Shown one piece after another: positions 1 through 8,327 of a stretch of DNA of 64,000 nucleotides. Numbering within the stretch: the first letter of the stretch is position 1; each line of letters starts with the position of its first letter. A program made the translations under genes and the position numbers. This DNA comes from Pseudomonadota bacterium (GTDB lineage: Bacteria; Pseudomonadota; Alphaproteobacteria; Rhizobiales; MH13): positions 124,001 to 188,000 of the forward strand of contig JBCCPK010000004.1 of NCBI GenBank assembly GCA_039024915.1. The letters are read 5' to 3'. The notes beneath the pieces are model-generated. The model made no database searches and was not told the origin of the DNA. It saw nothing but the letters and a program-made list of their open reading frames with translations.

Positions 1-2
1 AG

Positions 3-149
3 GTCCGGTTGATCAACGGCCCCTTTGCCTATCAGCTTGGGGAACTGCAGCAGTTGCGGGCAAATGATCGCGCCCGCGTGCTTCTGTCGATGCTCGATAG
101 CACTGTGCCAATCGTGACCCGGCGCCAGGATCTGGTACCGGCAGACTGA
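3..149 (+). CDS. NusG/RfaH-family antiterminator, C-terminal fragment (5' end outside window)
   Basis: This frame is open from the window edge and ends in TGA at 147-149. The 48 visible residues form a KOW domain: VRLINGPFAYQLGELQQL is followed by a short beta-strand segment ending LVPAD. Housekeeping NusG has a VSIFGRxTPVEL-like segment at the same place; here it reads LLSMLDSTVPIV, which fits the specialised NusG paralogues (RfaH/UpxY/LoaP type). Those proteins help RNA polymerase read through long polysaccharide operons, and this one sits just upstream of a polysaccharide locus. The N-terminal NGN domain lies outside the window, so the subfamily cannot be fixed. Confidence 0.75.
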   Translation, partial: VRLINGPFAYQLGELQQLRANDRARVLLSMLDSTVPIVTRRQDLVPAD

Positions 150-270
150 CGGTTAGCGCCAAGCGTACCCTGCTTGCCGTCAAATACAGTTGAGACGATG
201 GGTGGAGCCTCTTCACCCAAAGTGCGGCAGCGTGGAAAAACCGTTTGCCGATAAGCGGAGGTAAGAGCCT

Positions 271-1677
271 TTGACGCCGATCACGCCCATCATCCTTGCC
301 GGTGGAACCGGTACGCGGCTTTGGCCGGTCTCGCGCGAAACGTTACCCAAGCAGTTTTTGCCGCTGCATGGCGACCGGTCAACCTATCAATCGACTTTGG
401 CCAGGGTCGCGGATGTGAGCGGCTTTGCCCGACCCGTCGTTATGACCAACGATGCCTACCGCTTTCATGCCGAGGCTCAGGCTCGCGCCATGGGTATTGA
501 CGTTGATGTAATTCTGGAACCTGTGATGCGGGACTCGGGCCCAGCCATCGCCGCCGCTTCGGCCTTTGCGGCAAACCGTGATGGGGGTGATGCAAGCATA
601 CTCGTGCTTGCGGCTGACCATGTTGTGCTTGACGATGATCTCTTCGCCGAGGCGGTCGAACACGCTAAGCCTTCATGTGACGCGGGCCGCATCGTGGTTT
701 TTGGTATCCAACCCAATGCGCCCAAGCCTGATTTCGGTTACATCAAACCGATTAGGGCCGGAGAGGTGTCTGATGTGGAGGCGTTCATCGAAAAGCCGGA
801 ACCGGCACGCGCGGCTGAACTCATCGCGGCAGGCGCTTACTGGAACGCGGGCTACTTCATGATGCGTGCCTCTGTCCTGGCGGACGAACTGGGGCACCAT
901 GCACCCGACCTCGCACAGGCCGCCTCGTCGGCGGCAGCGAAGGCGGAGCCCGACCTCAACTTTTTCCGGCTCGATGCTGAAGCGTTCAAAGCTGCACCTA
1001 AGATCTCGTTCGACTATGCATTGATGGAGAAAACCGACAAGGCATCGGTTGTGCCGGCCCACTTCCGCTGGTCGGATATTGGCAGCTGGGACGCGCTTTG
1101 GCAGATCGGCGACAAGGATGACGCTGGAAACGTGACGACCGGCGATACCGTGGCGCTCGACACGAAAGACTGCATCGTTCACGCGGACGGCTCTGTGGTT
1201 GGCCTGCTGGGAACGCACAACCTTGCGGTCAGTGTCACGCGGGATGCGGTGCTGGTGGCTGATCGATCACGCTCGAAAGACGTCAGGGAATTGGTTGCCG
1301 AGCTAAAGGCCCGCAACTCTGCGCAGGCCACCGAACACCGATTGGTGCACCGTCCTTGGGGTAGCTATGACGCTATCGACGAGGGTGCGCGTTTTAAGGT
1401 CAAACGCATCACCGTTAAACCGGGCGCTGCCTTGTCGCTGCAAAAGCACGTTCACCGCGCTGAGCATTGGGTCGTGGTGCGCGGTGTCGCCGAGGTGACA
1501 ATTGGCGAGACCGTAACGCGCCTTGCAGAAAACCAATCGACCTTCATCCCGCAGGGTGCCGTCCACCGCCTGAAGAACCCGGGCCGTATACCCTTGGAAC
1601 TGATCGAAGTTCAGACCGGCTCGTATCTGGGAGAGGACGATATCGAGCGGCTTGAGGATACCTTCGGTCGGCTTTGA
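271..1677 (+). CDS. manC: Mannose-1-phosphate guanylyltransferase / mannose-6-phosphate isomerase
   Basis: A bifunctional cytoplasmic enzyme making GDP-mannose: the nucleotidyltransferase joins Man-1-P to GTP, and the cupin half interconverts Fru-6-P and Man-6-P. The N-terminal signature GGTGTRLWPVSRE is at residues 11-23. The second half carries the type II PMI cupin, starting at RPWGSYD and including the metal-site segment LQKHVHRAEHW (390-400). The length of 468 aa is normal for ManC/CpsB/XanB. The start is TTG at 271, supported by GGAGGT at 257-262 with 8-nt spacing; no ATG lies nearby. The gene heads the polysaccharide locus and its product can feed the fucose branch encoded next. Confidence 0.93.
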   Translation: MTPITPIILAGGTGTRLWPVSRETLPKQFLPLHGDRSTYQSTLARVADVSGFARPVVMTNDAYRFHAEAQARAMGIDVDVILEPVMRDSGPAIAAASAFAANRDGGDASILVLAADHVVLDDDLFAEAVEHAKPSCDAGRIVVFGIQPNAPKPDFGYIKPIRAGEVSDVEAFIEKPEPARAAELIAAGAYWNAGYFMMRASVLADELGHHAPDLAQAASSAAAKAEPDLNFFRLDAEAFKAAPKISFDYALMEKTDKASVVPAHFRWSDIGSWDALWQIGDKDDAGNVTTGDTVALDTKDCIVHADGSVVGLLGTHNLAVSVTRDAVLVADRSRSKDVRELVAELKARNSAQATEHRLVHRPWGSYDAIDEGARFKVKRITVKPGAALSLQKHVHRAEHWVVVRGVAEVTIGETVTRLAENQSTFIPQGAVHRLKNPGRIPLELIEVQTGSYLGEDDIERLEDTFGRL

Positions 1678-1731
1678 GCCTCTCGTTGCTCGCGCTATGG
1701 CCCGCCCGGTTACTAGATTTAGAGTGCGTTG

Positions 1732-2712
1732 ATGGCTAGCGATCCCTTCTCTCTGGACGGGAAGACGATTTACGTTGCCGGCCATAAAGGGATGGTCGGC
1801 TCTGCGCTGGTGCGCCGTTTGGCAGGTGAGGGGTGCGAGCTTTTGACCCGTGAACGGGCAGAGCTCGATTTGACCGACGGTCCACGCGTACGCGCGTTTA
1901 TGACAACCCACCGCCCTGACGCGGTCGTCTTAGCTGCCGCCAAGGTTGGCGGGATACTCGCAAATGCGTCGGCTCCGGCGACATTTCTTGCGCAAAATCT
2001 GGCCATTCAGCAGGCCGTTATCAACGCCGCGTTCGAAGCTGGTGTCAGACGCCTCGTGTTTGTGTCCTCAAGCGCTGTCTATCCCAGAAACGCTCCTCAG
2101 CCGATGGCCGAAGATGCACTTCTGACCGGGCCTCTCGAGCCAACCCATGAGGGTTATGCCATTGCTAAGATCGCAGGGATGAAGCTGTGCTCGGCGTTGC
2201 GGACCCAACATGGTGCTGATTACTTTGCCGTAACGCCGACCAATTTGTATGGACCTAAGGACAATTTTGACCCGCAAAGCAGTCACGTCGTCGCGGGGAT
2301 GCTTCGCAGGGCGCACGAAGCCAAGCTGTCCGGCTCTGCGTCTCTTACGATTTGGGGAAGTGGGTCGCCGCGACGCGAGTTCCTGCACGTTGATGATTGC
2401 GCCGATGCGATCGTGCACTTGCTCAAGGCCTATAGCGGCGAAGGCCACCTCAATATTGGTACGGGCGAAGATTTGACGATTGGAGACCTCGCTGAGCGGG
2501 TCGCAGCCTGCGTGGGCTTTTCCGGTGAGATCGTGACGGACCCTTCAAAGCCGGACGGTCCGCCGCGAAAACTGCTGAACGTCGATCGGCTTCGTGCAAC
2601 TGGCTGGAGACCGAAAATTGCACTGACCGATGGGCTTTCGGCGACTTACGAGTGGTTCTTGAGAGCAGCGGCGTCGGGCGGCTCCGGAACGGGACAACAT
2701 GCGGTTGCCTGA
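1732..2712 (+). CDS. fcl: GDP-L-fucose synthase
   Basis: An SDR enzyme (3,5-epimerase/4-reductase) that turns GDP-4-keto-6-deoxy-mannose into GDP-L-fucose using NADPH. The Rossmann motif is GHKGMVG (residues 17-23). The active site shows SSSAVYP and then YAIAK, with Tyr142 and Lys146. The length, 326 aa, is typical of Fcl/WcaG. ATG at 1732 is preferred over the adjacent in-frame TTG at 1729. The partner GDP-mannose 4,6-dehydratase (gmd) is not in the window; it may lie upstream of position 1. Together with ManC this implies fucose, or a related 6-deoxyhexose, in the polymer. Confidence 0.9.
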   Translation: MASDPFSLDGKTIYVAGHKGMVGSALVRRLAGEGCELLTRERAELDLTDGPRVRAFMTTHRPDAVVLAAAKVGGILANASAPATFLAQNLAIQQAVINAAFEAGVRRLVFVSSSAVYPRNAPQPMAEDALLTGPLEPTHEGYAIAKIAGMKLCSALRTQHGADYFAVTPTNLYGPKDNFDPQSSHVVAGMLRRAHEAKLSGSASLTIWGSGSPRREFLHVDDCADAIVHLLKAYSGEGHLNIGTGEDLTIGDLAERVAACVGFSGEIVTDPSKPDGPPRKLLNVDRLRATGWRPKIALTDGLSATYEWFLRAAASGGSGTGQHAVA

Positions 2713-2736
2713 CCACGCGCTGATCGCCAACCGGGA

Positions 2737-4680
2737 ATGCGCCGCCTATGGCATCGCCCCCGCCCTGTTGTGGATACCTCGTTGACCTATCGCGCCGATA
2801 TCGACGGATTGCGTGCCATCGCTGTGTTGGCTGTGATTGCGTTCCACTTCTCGGTTTTTGATTTGCCCGGCGGCTACCTTGGCGTCGATGTCTTCTTCGT
2901 CGTCTCCGGCTATTTGATCACCAGGATCATCTGGGCGGAGATACAGGCAGGTACGTTTACGCTCGCCACCTTTTACGAGCGGCGCATCCGGCGCATCATG
3001 CCATTGCTGGTGGTCGTGCTGTTGTGCTCCACGGTCGCGGCGCTATTCATCTTGTTGCCGAGCGATCTTGTACGCTTCGCGGTCAGCTTGATCGCGACCT
3101 TAGCATTTGTGGCAAATATCTACTTCTGGCGCGACACGAACTACTTCGCTCCGGCAGCTGATGAAAAACCGCTGCTGCACATGTGGTCGCTGGGGGTCGA
3201 AGAGCAGTTCTATATTCTCTTGCCAGTCCTCCTGATCGTCGTCGCGCGATTTGCACCCAAATGGGTCGCGGCTGTCATCCTCCTTACAGTGTTGACGTCT
3301 TTGGTAGCCAACACAGCGTTGAATGTAATCGGTGGTCGAAGTCCGGCCTTCTATCTCTTGCCGACGCGAATCTGGGAGCTTGGCCTTGGGTCGTTGCTGG
3401 CTGTCCTGCCTAACCGGACAAGCCCCTCTTCGCTTGGTGCCGAGATAGCTGCCATCGTGGGCTTAGCCCTGGTGATCGCGGGGATTGCGTTTGCCGACCA
3501 CATTCCCGGACCTGTTCCGGCAGCGGTACCGGTTGTGGTGGGAACAGTGCTTATGATCTGGTCCGGAGGCACCGCCAAGACACGTATTGCGACGGCTTTA
3601 TCGGTTACGCCGGTGCGCTTTGTCGGCCGCATTTCCTACGCGCTATACCTGTGGCATTGGCCGGTGCTGGTTTTTTCGACCTATTACCTTGTCCGCGAAT
3701 TGAGCCAGATTGAAACGCTGGCGGCGATTGCGCTTGTGTTCGCGCTCTCGGTGGCGTCGCTGTACATGGTTGAAACGCCTGCCCGAGACAGGCGGCGTTC
3801 GTTCCGGGCCGTTGCCGCGGCGCTGAGTGTCGGTGCGGTTGTTCTGGTCGCGGGAGGCGTGGCCACGATCATGATGTCCGGCCTTCAGGGAAGACTGCCA
3901 GTGCAAGCGGCTGTCATCAACGAGGCTGCCGGGACGAACTACCGCTGCGCGGTCACAGATTTTGTTCCCTTTGGCTCGTCTCGTGCCTGTCGATTGCACG
4001 TGCCATCGGGTAGCCTTGCAGAGGCGCAGATTGTTCTTTTTGGCAACTCGCACGCGCAAATGTACGCGCCACTGATTGAGGAGGCGGCGCGCCAGACGAA
4101 TGCATCCGCCATTCTGGTTCCGATGAACGGCTGCTTGCCGATCACCAACATCAACATATCGCGAGGCTGCATCGGCCAAGCCGAGCGCAACATCGCCGCA
4201 ATCGAGTCCCTGCCGGAAGCTGAACGAACACTTGTTGCCTTCAACTGGGAGGTCGACCAACGGGAGCATGTCTACGCCGATGGCACGCCGGTGACCGATT
4301 TCCACGCCGAATTGATTGCTGGCCTGAACATGCTCGTCGATCGGTTAGAAGCCGCTGATATCGAAGCGCAGCTGGTCGGCCCCATACCCGTGCCTGGCTA
4401 CGATTTGGCATCGCAGTACAGTCGGGCTCTCGCTTTCGGTCATACCTTCTCGCGTCCGCTGGCAGTTCCGTACGCAGACTTTGAACAGCGCCATGCAGAT
4501 GCTGTTGCGTCGCTCAAAGAACGGCTGGGCGTAAGATTCGTGGAACCGCATTCCGCATTGTGTGACGACACTGAATGCAACTGGATAATCGATGGGCGGT
4601 CGATCTTCTCGGATTCAAACCACATCGCCATGGGCGAATTGCATCGTTTTCGGCCCTTCTTTGCCGAAGCGCTCAACTAG
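2737..4680 (+). CDS. OafA-type membrane O-acyltransferase with SGNH domain
   Basis: An integral membrane acyltransferase-3 family protein fused to an extracytoplasmic SGNH domain, the layout of enzymes that O-acetylate lipopolysaccharide or exopolysaccharide. The N-terminus has the family signature YRADIDGLRAIAVLAVI, then FDLPGGYLGVDVFFVVSGYL, followed by about ten hydrophobic segments up to residue ~390. The soluble domain has FGNSHAQMY with Ser438 and His439, and a C-terminal DSNHIAMGE block that supplies the usual Asp/His pair. At 647 aa it is the normal size for the fused family. It probably acylates the polymer of this locus; acceptor and acyl group cannot be read from sequence. Confidence 0.9.
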   Translation: MRRLWHRPRPVVDTSLTYRADIDGLRAIAVLAVIAFHFSVFDLPGGYLGVDVFFVVSGYLITRIIWAEIQAGTFTLATFYERRIRRIMPLLVVVLLCSTVAALFILLPSDLVRFAVSLIATLAFVANIYFWRDTNYFAPAADEKPLLHMWSLGVEEQFYILLPVLLIVVARFAPKWVAAVILLTVLTSLVANTALNVIGGRSPAFYLLPTRIWELGLGSLLAVLPNRTSPSSLGAEIAAIVGLALVIAGIAFADHIPGPVPAAVPVVVGTVLMIWSGGTAKTRIATALSVTPVRFVGRISYALYLWHWPVLVFSTYYLVRELSQIETLAAIALVFALSVASLYMVETPARDRRRSFRAVAAALSVGAVVLVAGGVATIMMSGLQGRLPVQAAVINEAAGTNYRCAVTDFVPFGSSRACRLHVPSGSLAEAQIVLFGNSHAQMYAPLIEEAARQTNASAILVPMNGCLPITNINISRGCIGQAERNIAAIESLPEAERTLVAFNWEVDQREHVYADGTPVTDFHAELIAGLNMLVDRLEAADIEAQLVGPIPVPGYDLASQYSRALAFGHTFSRPLAVPYADFEQRHADAVASLKERLGVRFVEPHSALCDDTECNWIIDGRSIFSDSNHIAMGELHRFRPFFAEALN

Positions 4681-4729
4681 GATGGGCCACCATGTGGGCG
4701 TTTCGATCGACGGATAAATACGGTAGCTA

Positions 4730-5620
4730 ATGGATCGCCGCAGCTTTGATTACATGCTGATTGGTGCGCAGAAATGTGCAACATCGTGGCTCTATTATTG
4801 TTTCCGCGACCACCCGGAAATCTGTGTTCCCACCAAGAAGCTTGAGAAGGGCTACATTGGCGGCAACATGTTCGAGGAGATGGGGGAAGACTGGTTCTTC
4901 GACCGCTTTCACCCATCAGACAACCAGCGGGTTGGCGATATCTCGGTGGAGTATCTATGGGACGAGAATGCCGCTGCCGCGATGAAACCCTTTGCGTCGG
5001 ACGCGAAGTTTATCATCAGTCTTCGGCACCCGGTGGATCGAACGGTCTCCGGCTACTTCTGGTTGCTGCGTAAGGGCGATATAGAAAATCGTCCACTTGA
5101 AGACGGTCTGGGACCAATCCTTGACGCTCAACCGGGCTTTTCAGAGCCTATCGAAGGCCCACTTGGACAAGCAGTCGGACGCAGTCTGTACGGACCGCAG
5201 ATCCAACGGTTTATTGACCTTTACGGTGCCGAACGGATCAAAGTTGTTTTGTATGAACAGATCGCCGCAGCTGGGTTACAACAGGTGCAGGATCTGTACA
5301 GCTATTTAGGGGTCCGTTCTGACTTTCGGCCACCCAGCCTTGGCTCGGCACCCAAGCGCAACTCCTACAATAACTGGCTGCTGGCGATCGAAAGCTCGAC
5401 TAAGAGCAAGGCTGTGGCCAAGCTCTGCAATTATGCTCATCAGGCGCTCACCACGGTGTCGTCACGCAAAGATATCGTCCCTGCGGTGATGCGATCACAG
5501 CTTAACGCGCTTTTCGAACCCGCCGTCGCAGAGACATTGGATGTGCTTAGGCAACTGCCTGCGGACCAACGACCCTCTGATGACGCACTGAGCGCCCACT
5601 GGATGCAGGGCCGACACTGA
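4730..5620 (+). CDS. Sulfotransferase (first of three)
   Basis: A PAPS-dependent sulfotransferase of the heparan-sulfate N-sulfotransferase-like class. The 5'-phosphosulfate loop is GAQKCATSWLYY (residues 12-23), with Lys15 as the expected catalytic lysine. The 3'-phosphate-binding segment is SLRHPVDRTVSGYFW near residue 100. At 296 aa it is a single catalytic domain with no signal peptide, so it acts in the cytoplasm, probably on lipid-linked repeat units or nucleotide-sugar products. Two further sulfotransferases follow directly. No PAPS synthesis genes (cysD/N/C) lie in the window. Confidence 0.88.
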   Translation: MDRRSFDYMLIGAQKCATSWLYYCFRDHPEICVPTKKLEKGYIGGNMFEEMGEDWFFDRFHPSDNQRVGDISVEYLWDENAAAAMKPFASDAKFIISLRHPVDRTVSGYFWLLRKGDIENRPLEDGLGPILDAQPGFSEPIEGPLGQAVGRSLYGPQIQRFIDLYGAERIKVVLYEQIAAAGLQQVQDLYSYLGVRSDFRPPSLGSAPKRNSYNNWLLAIESSTKSKAVAKLCNYAHQALTTVSSRKDIVPAVMRSQLNALFEPAVAETLDVLRQLPADQRPSDDALSAHWMQGRH

Positions 5621-5621
5621 C

Positions 5622-6524
5622 ATGATGACCAGACCCGTGATCGTTCTAGGGGCACCGCGCGCGGGGACGAGCGTCCTGGGTCGGCTTCTGGAAGCTCACC
5701 CAAAACTCGTTCATGTCAAAGAGCCGCGTCTTGTTTGGCGATACGGCAATGATGGCCTTTCGGACCTGCTTCCGCCAGAGGCAGCACGTCCCGAAGTGGT
5801 TGCTTATATCCGCAAGTATTTCGAGGGCCTGTTGGGGGATACGCCTGGCGCGCGCATCATCGAAAAGACGCCGAGCAACTCCCTTCGTGTGCCCTTTATC
5901 GAGAAAGTCTTTCCCAACGCGCAGTACGTCCATGTGATGCGGGACGGATACGAGGCGGCGCTATCGATCCATTGGCATTGGCACAACTTAACGGTCGGTG
6001 TGGGTCAGGGTCGGCGGGGCTCTCAGAAAAGCATCTTGCGGCAGCGGCTTGAAGAAGCGCACCCCAGTCAGCTGCCGCATTATCTTGGTGAGTTCTTTAT
6101 GCGGCTTCTGCCGAACGGGAAGGGCAAGCCCCGAACGCTTTGGGGGCCACGTCTGCCGGGTTTGAGGCGCATGACCAATGAGATGGACTTGTTTGAAGTA
6201 GCGGCTTGGCAGTGGCGCATGTGTGTCGAGCGCGCCTGCATGGACGGCCGGCCGCTGGGACCTGATCGCTACCTGGAATTCTACCTCGATGATCTGAATG
6301 AAGGTCGCCTGGAATCGATCTTCGAGTTTCTCGATCTCGATTATGCACCACAGGCGCGCGCTTTCTTCCGCGAGGAATTCGAACCCGCTAAAAATCTCAA
6401 GAGACGCGATATGCTCGACGAATTGTCCGCTGAACAGAAGCACGGCTTACGCCGCGTCGTGGAGCCGACAGCTACCTGGCTTTCAGAAGGCCAAAAGAGC
6501 AATTCGTTGGTCACTGCGCCATGA
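5622..6524 (+). CDS. Sulfotransferase (second of three)
   Basis: A sulfotransferase-family protein of the Sulfotransfer_3 type. The 5'-PSB loop VLGAPRAGTSVLGRLLEAHP lies at residues ~8-27; EKTPSN is a conserved block, and the 3'-phosphate segment is VHVMRDGYEAALSI. It diverges strongly from its two neighbours, so this is not a recent tandem duplication; each copy probably sulfates a different position or sugar. Two ATG codons are adjacent (5622 and 5625) and either could be the start. The gene begins 1 nt after the preceding stop and overlaps the next gene by ATGA. Confidence 0.85.
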   Translation: MMTRPVIVLGAPRAGTSVLGRLLEAHPKLVHVKEPRLVWRYGNDGLSDLLPPEAARPEVVAYIRKYFEGLLGDTPGARIIEKTPSNSLRVPFIEKVFPNAQYVHVMRDGYEAALSIHWHWHNLTVGVGQGRRGSQKSILRQRLEEAHPSQLPHYLGEFFMRLLPNGKGKPRTLWGPRLPGLRRMTNEMDLFEVAAWQWRMCVERACMDGRPLGPDRYLEFYLDDLNEGRLESIFEFLDLDYAPQARAFFREEFEPAKNLKRRDMLDELSAEQKHGLRRVVEPTATWLSEGQKSNSLVTAP

Positions 6525-7321
6525 GCTACCTTCTGATGCGGGCCGTGAGCAAACCCGGGTGGGCCGCGCGCAAAGCCTACCTTTGGGGCCGCAGCATCGC
6601 AGGGCTGCAACGCTCAGACGTGGTGATGGCATTCTACCCCAAGACGGGGAGCACGTGGGTGCGGATCGTGCTGTACAACCTTTTGGCGGCGCAGCGTGGC
6701 CTCGTGGCGTCGGACTTTGATTTCGATTCCGTGGATGCATCCATGCCAGAGTTCGCGCACCCCAGTTTCTTCCGCGCGTCGCCCTTTCCCGATGTGGCGC
6801 GGACGATCAAGACCCACCGGCCATACGTGCCGTTCTGGCGCGGGCATAAGAGTATCGTGTTCACGCGTGAGCCGCGCGATACGATGGTCTCGTTTCTTCA
6901 CTACGCTAACGCGAAGAAAGAGTTCGGTTTTTCGGGCGGGCTCGACGATTTGTTGCGTCACCCCGATATGGGGCTCGACAGCTACTTTCGCTTCTACTGT
7001 TCATGGGTCGACAAGGCTGGTCTGATCGTCAGCTACGAGGATCTGCGCCGTTCACCGGTTGAGACGTTCCGGTGCCTTCTCGATTACATTGGTATTGAAG
7101 CAAGCGAAGACGAACTTGAAGCCGCGCTGGAGGCTTCAAGCCTTGAGAAAACGCGCAAGGCACAGGCGCAGAGTTCCAAAGCCTTCCAGTCGAAGTTCGC
7201 CGAGGGGTTTGTTTTCGCCCGAAAGGGCTCCGTCGGCGAAGGCCGGCAGATATTCGGCGCGGATCAGGAAGCCTTCTTCCAAAGCCGGCGTCGTCATTGG
7301 GGGTTTGATCTTTATGACTGA
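6521..7321 (+). CDS. Sulfotransferase (third of three)
   Basis: A sulfotransferase domain protein (Sulfotransfer_1 type, 266 aa). The PAPS loop FYPKTGSTWVRIVLYN is at about residues 39-54 and the 3'-phosphate segment is FTREPRDTMVSFLHYANA. A YEDLRRSP block and a C-terminal RKGSVGEG motif, typical of the family's closing P-loop-like motif, are present. The start ATG overlaps the previous stop (ATGA at 6521-6524), so translation is coupled. Three different sulfotransferases in one operon argue for a polymer with several sulfate esters. Confidence 0.88.
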   Translation: MSYLLMRAVSKPGWAARKAYLWGRSIAGLQRSDVVMAFYPKTGSTWVRIVLYNLLAAQRGLVASDFDFDSVDASMPEFAHPSFFRASPFPDVARTIKTHRPYVPFWRGHKSIVFTREPRDTMVSFLHYANAKKEFGFSGGLDDLLRHPDMGLDSYFRFYCSWVDKAGLIVSYEDLRRSPVETFRCLLDYIGIEASEDELEAALEASSLEKTRKAQAQSSKAFQSKFAEGFVFARKGSVGEGRQIFGADQEAFFQSRRRHWGFDLYD

Positions 7322-8309
7322 AATGACCGAAGAGGATGGCTCTGCAACCTTGCAAAAGGTTCTTGTAACGGGGAGCAGCGGGTTCATCGGTCAAGCGCTT
7401 TGTCGCCGCTTGCTCGCTGATGGCTTAAGCGTGCTGGGGCTCGATACGCGAGAGCCCGGCCAGGCAGCCGCATGGGAGCACCGCACGATCGACGTGATGG
7501 ATAGCGAAGCACTGAGCGCCGCCTTTGAACAGTACCAACCCGACGCAATCATTCACCTTGCTGCGCGTACTGATCTCGAAGGCAAGACGGTCGAGGACTA
7601 TGAGGTCAACAGGCAGGGTGTTCGTAATATCTGCGACGTGGTCGCCGCGACGCCATCGGTCCGGCGCTCAATTTACACATCCTCTCAATTGGTTTGCGCA
7701 ATCGGATCAACCCCGAAATCGGATACCGACTACTCTCCGAACACTGTTTACGGAGAGAGCAAGGTTGCCACGGAAATGGTTGTCCGCGAGACCAATGGCG
7801 GCGACGTCTGCTGGTCCTTGGTCCGTCCTACAACGGTATGGGGCCCGGGTATGAGCCAGCACTACCAAACAGTGCTACGGATGATCGATAAGGGGCTCTT
7901 TTTTCACTCGGGTTGGGGCGCGCTCTACAAGTCATATGCATTCATCGACAATATCGTACATCAGTATGTCCAGCTGCTTCACGTGCCGCGCGAGACGATC
8001 AACGGCCGAACTTTCGTTCTGGCAGACTACGAGCCTTTCTCTTTGCGCGACTATTTGAACGCGCTGGCAGATGAGCTGGGGCGGCGGCGGCCCGTTACGG
8101 TTCCGTTGCCTGCAGCGCACATGCTGGCCTTTGCAGGCGATGTGCTCAATCGTGTTGGCGTCCCGTTTCCCTATAACAGTTTCCGCTTGAACAATATCCG
8201 CACCGAGTACACCGTTGATGTGTCGAAAACCGAAGAGGTGTGCGGTCCGGTGCCGGTCTCTTTTCCGGATGGTGTTAAGCGGACGGTCGCGTGGTTTCGC
8301 AGCGCGTAG
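7314..8309 (+). CDS. NAD-dependent epimerase/dehydratase (SDR)
   Basis: An extended short-chain dehydrogenase/reductase, 331 aa. The nucleotide-binding motif VTGSSGFIGQ is near the N-terminus, and the catalytic motif is read in SPNTVYGESKVATE (Tyr and Lys of YxxxK). ATG at 7314 overlaps the sulfotransferase stop by 8 nt; ATG at 7323 is an alternative. The frame stays open further upstream, but that stretch lies inside the sulfotransferase gene. It probably converts a nucleotide sugar for this polysaccharide. Its substrate, and whether it is an epimerase, dehydratase or reductase, cannot be told from sequence. Confidence 0.82.
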   Translation: MTEMTEEDGSATLQKVLVTGSSGFIGQALCRRLLADGLSVLGLDTREPGQAAAWEHRTIDVMDSEALSAAFEQYQPDAIIHLAARTDLEGKTVEDYEVNRQGVRNICDVVAATPSVRRSIYTSSQLVCAIGSTPKSDTDYSPNTVYGESKVATEMVVRETNGGDVCWSLVRPTTVWGPGMSQHYQTVLRMIDKGLFFHSGWGALYKSYAFIDNIVHQYVQLLHVPRETINGRTFVLADYEPFSLRDYLNALADELGRRRPVTVPLPAAHMLAFAGDVLNRVGVPFPYNSFRLNNIRTEYTVDVSKTEEVCGPVPVSFPDGVKRTVAWFRSA

Positions 8310-8327
8310 GGTAATAGCAAACCGAGA

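Noticed and set aside
7059-7313. Upstream extension of the SDR epimerase frame
   Set aside because: This stretch is another frame of the third sulfotransferase, and the Rossmann motif begins normally after ATG 7314.
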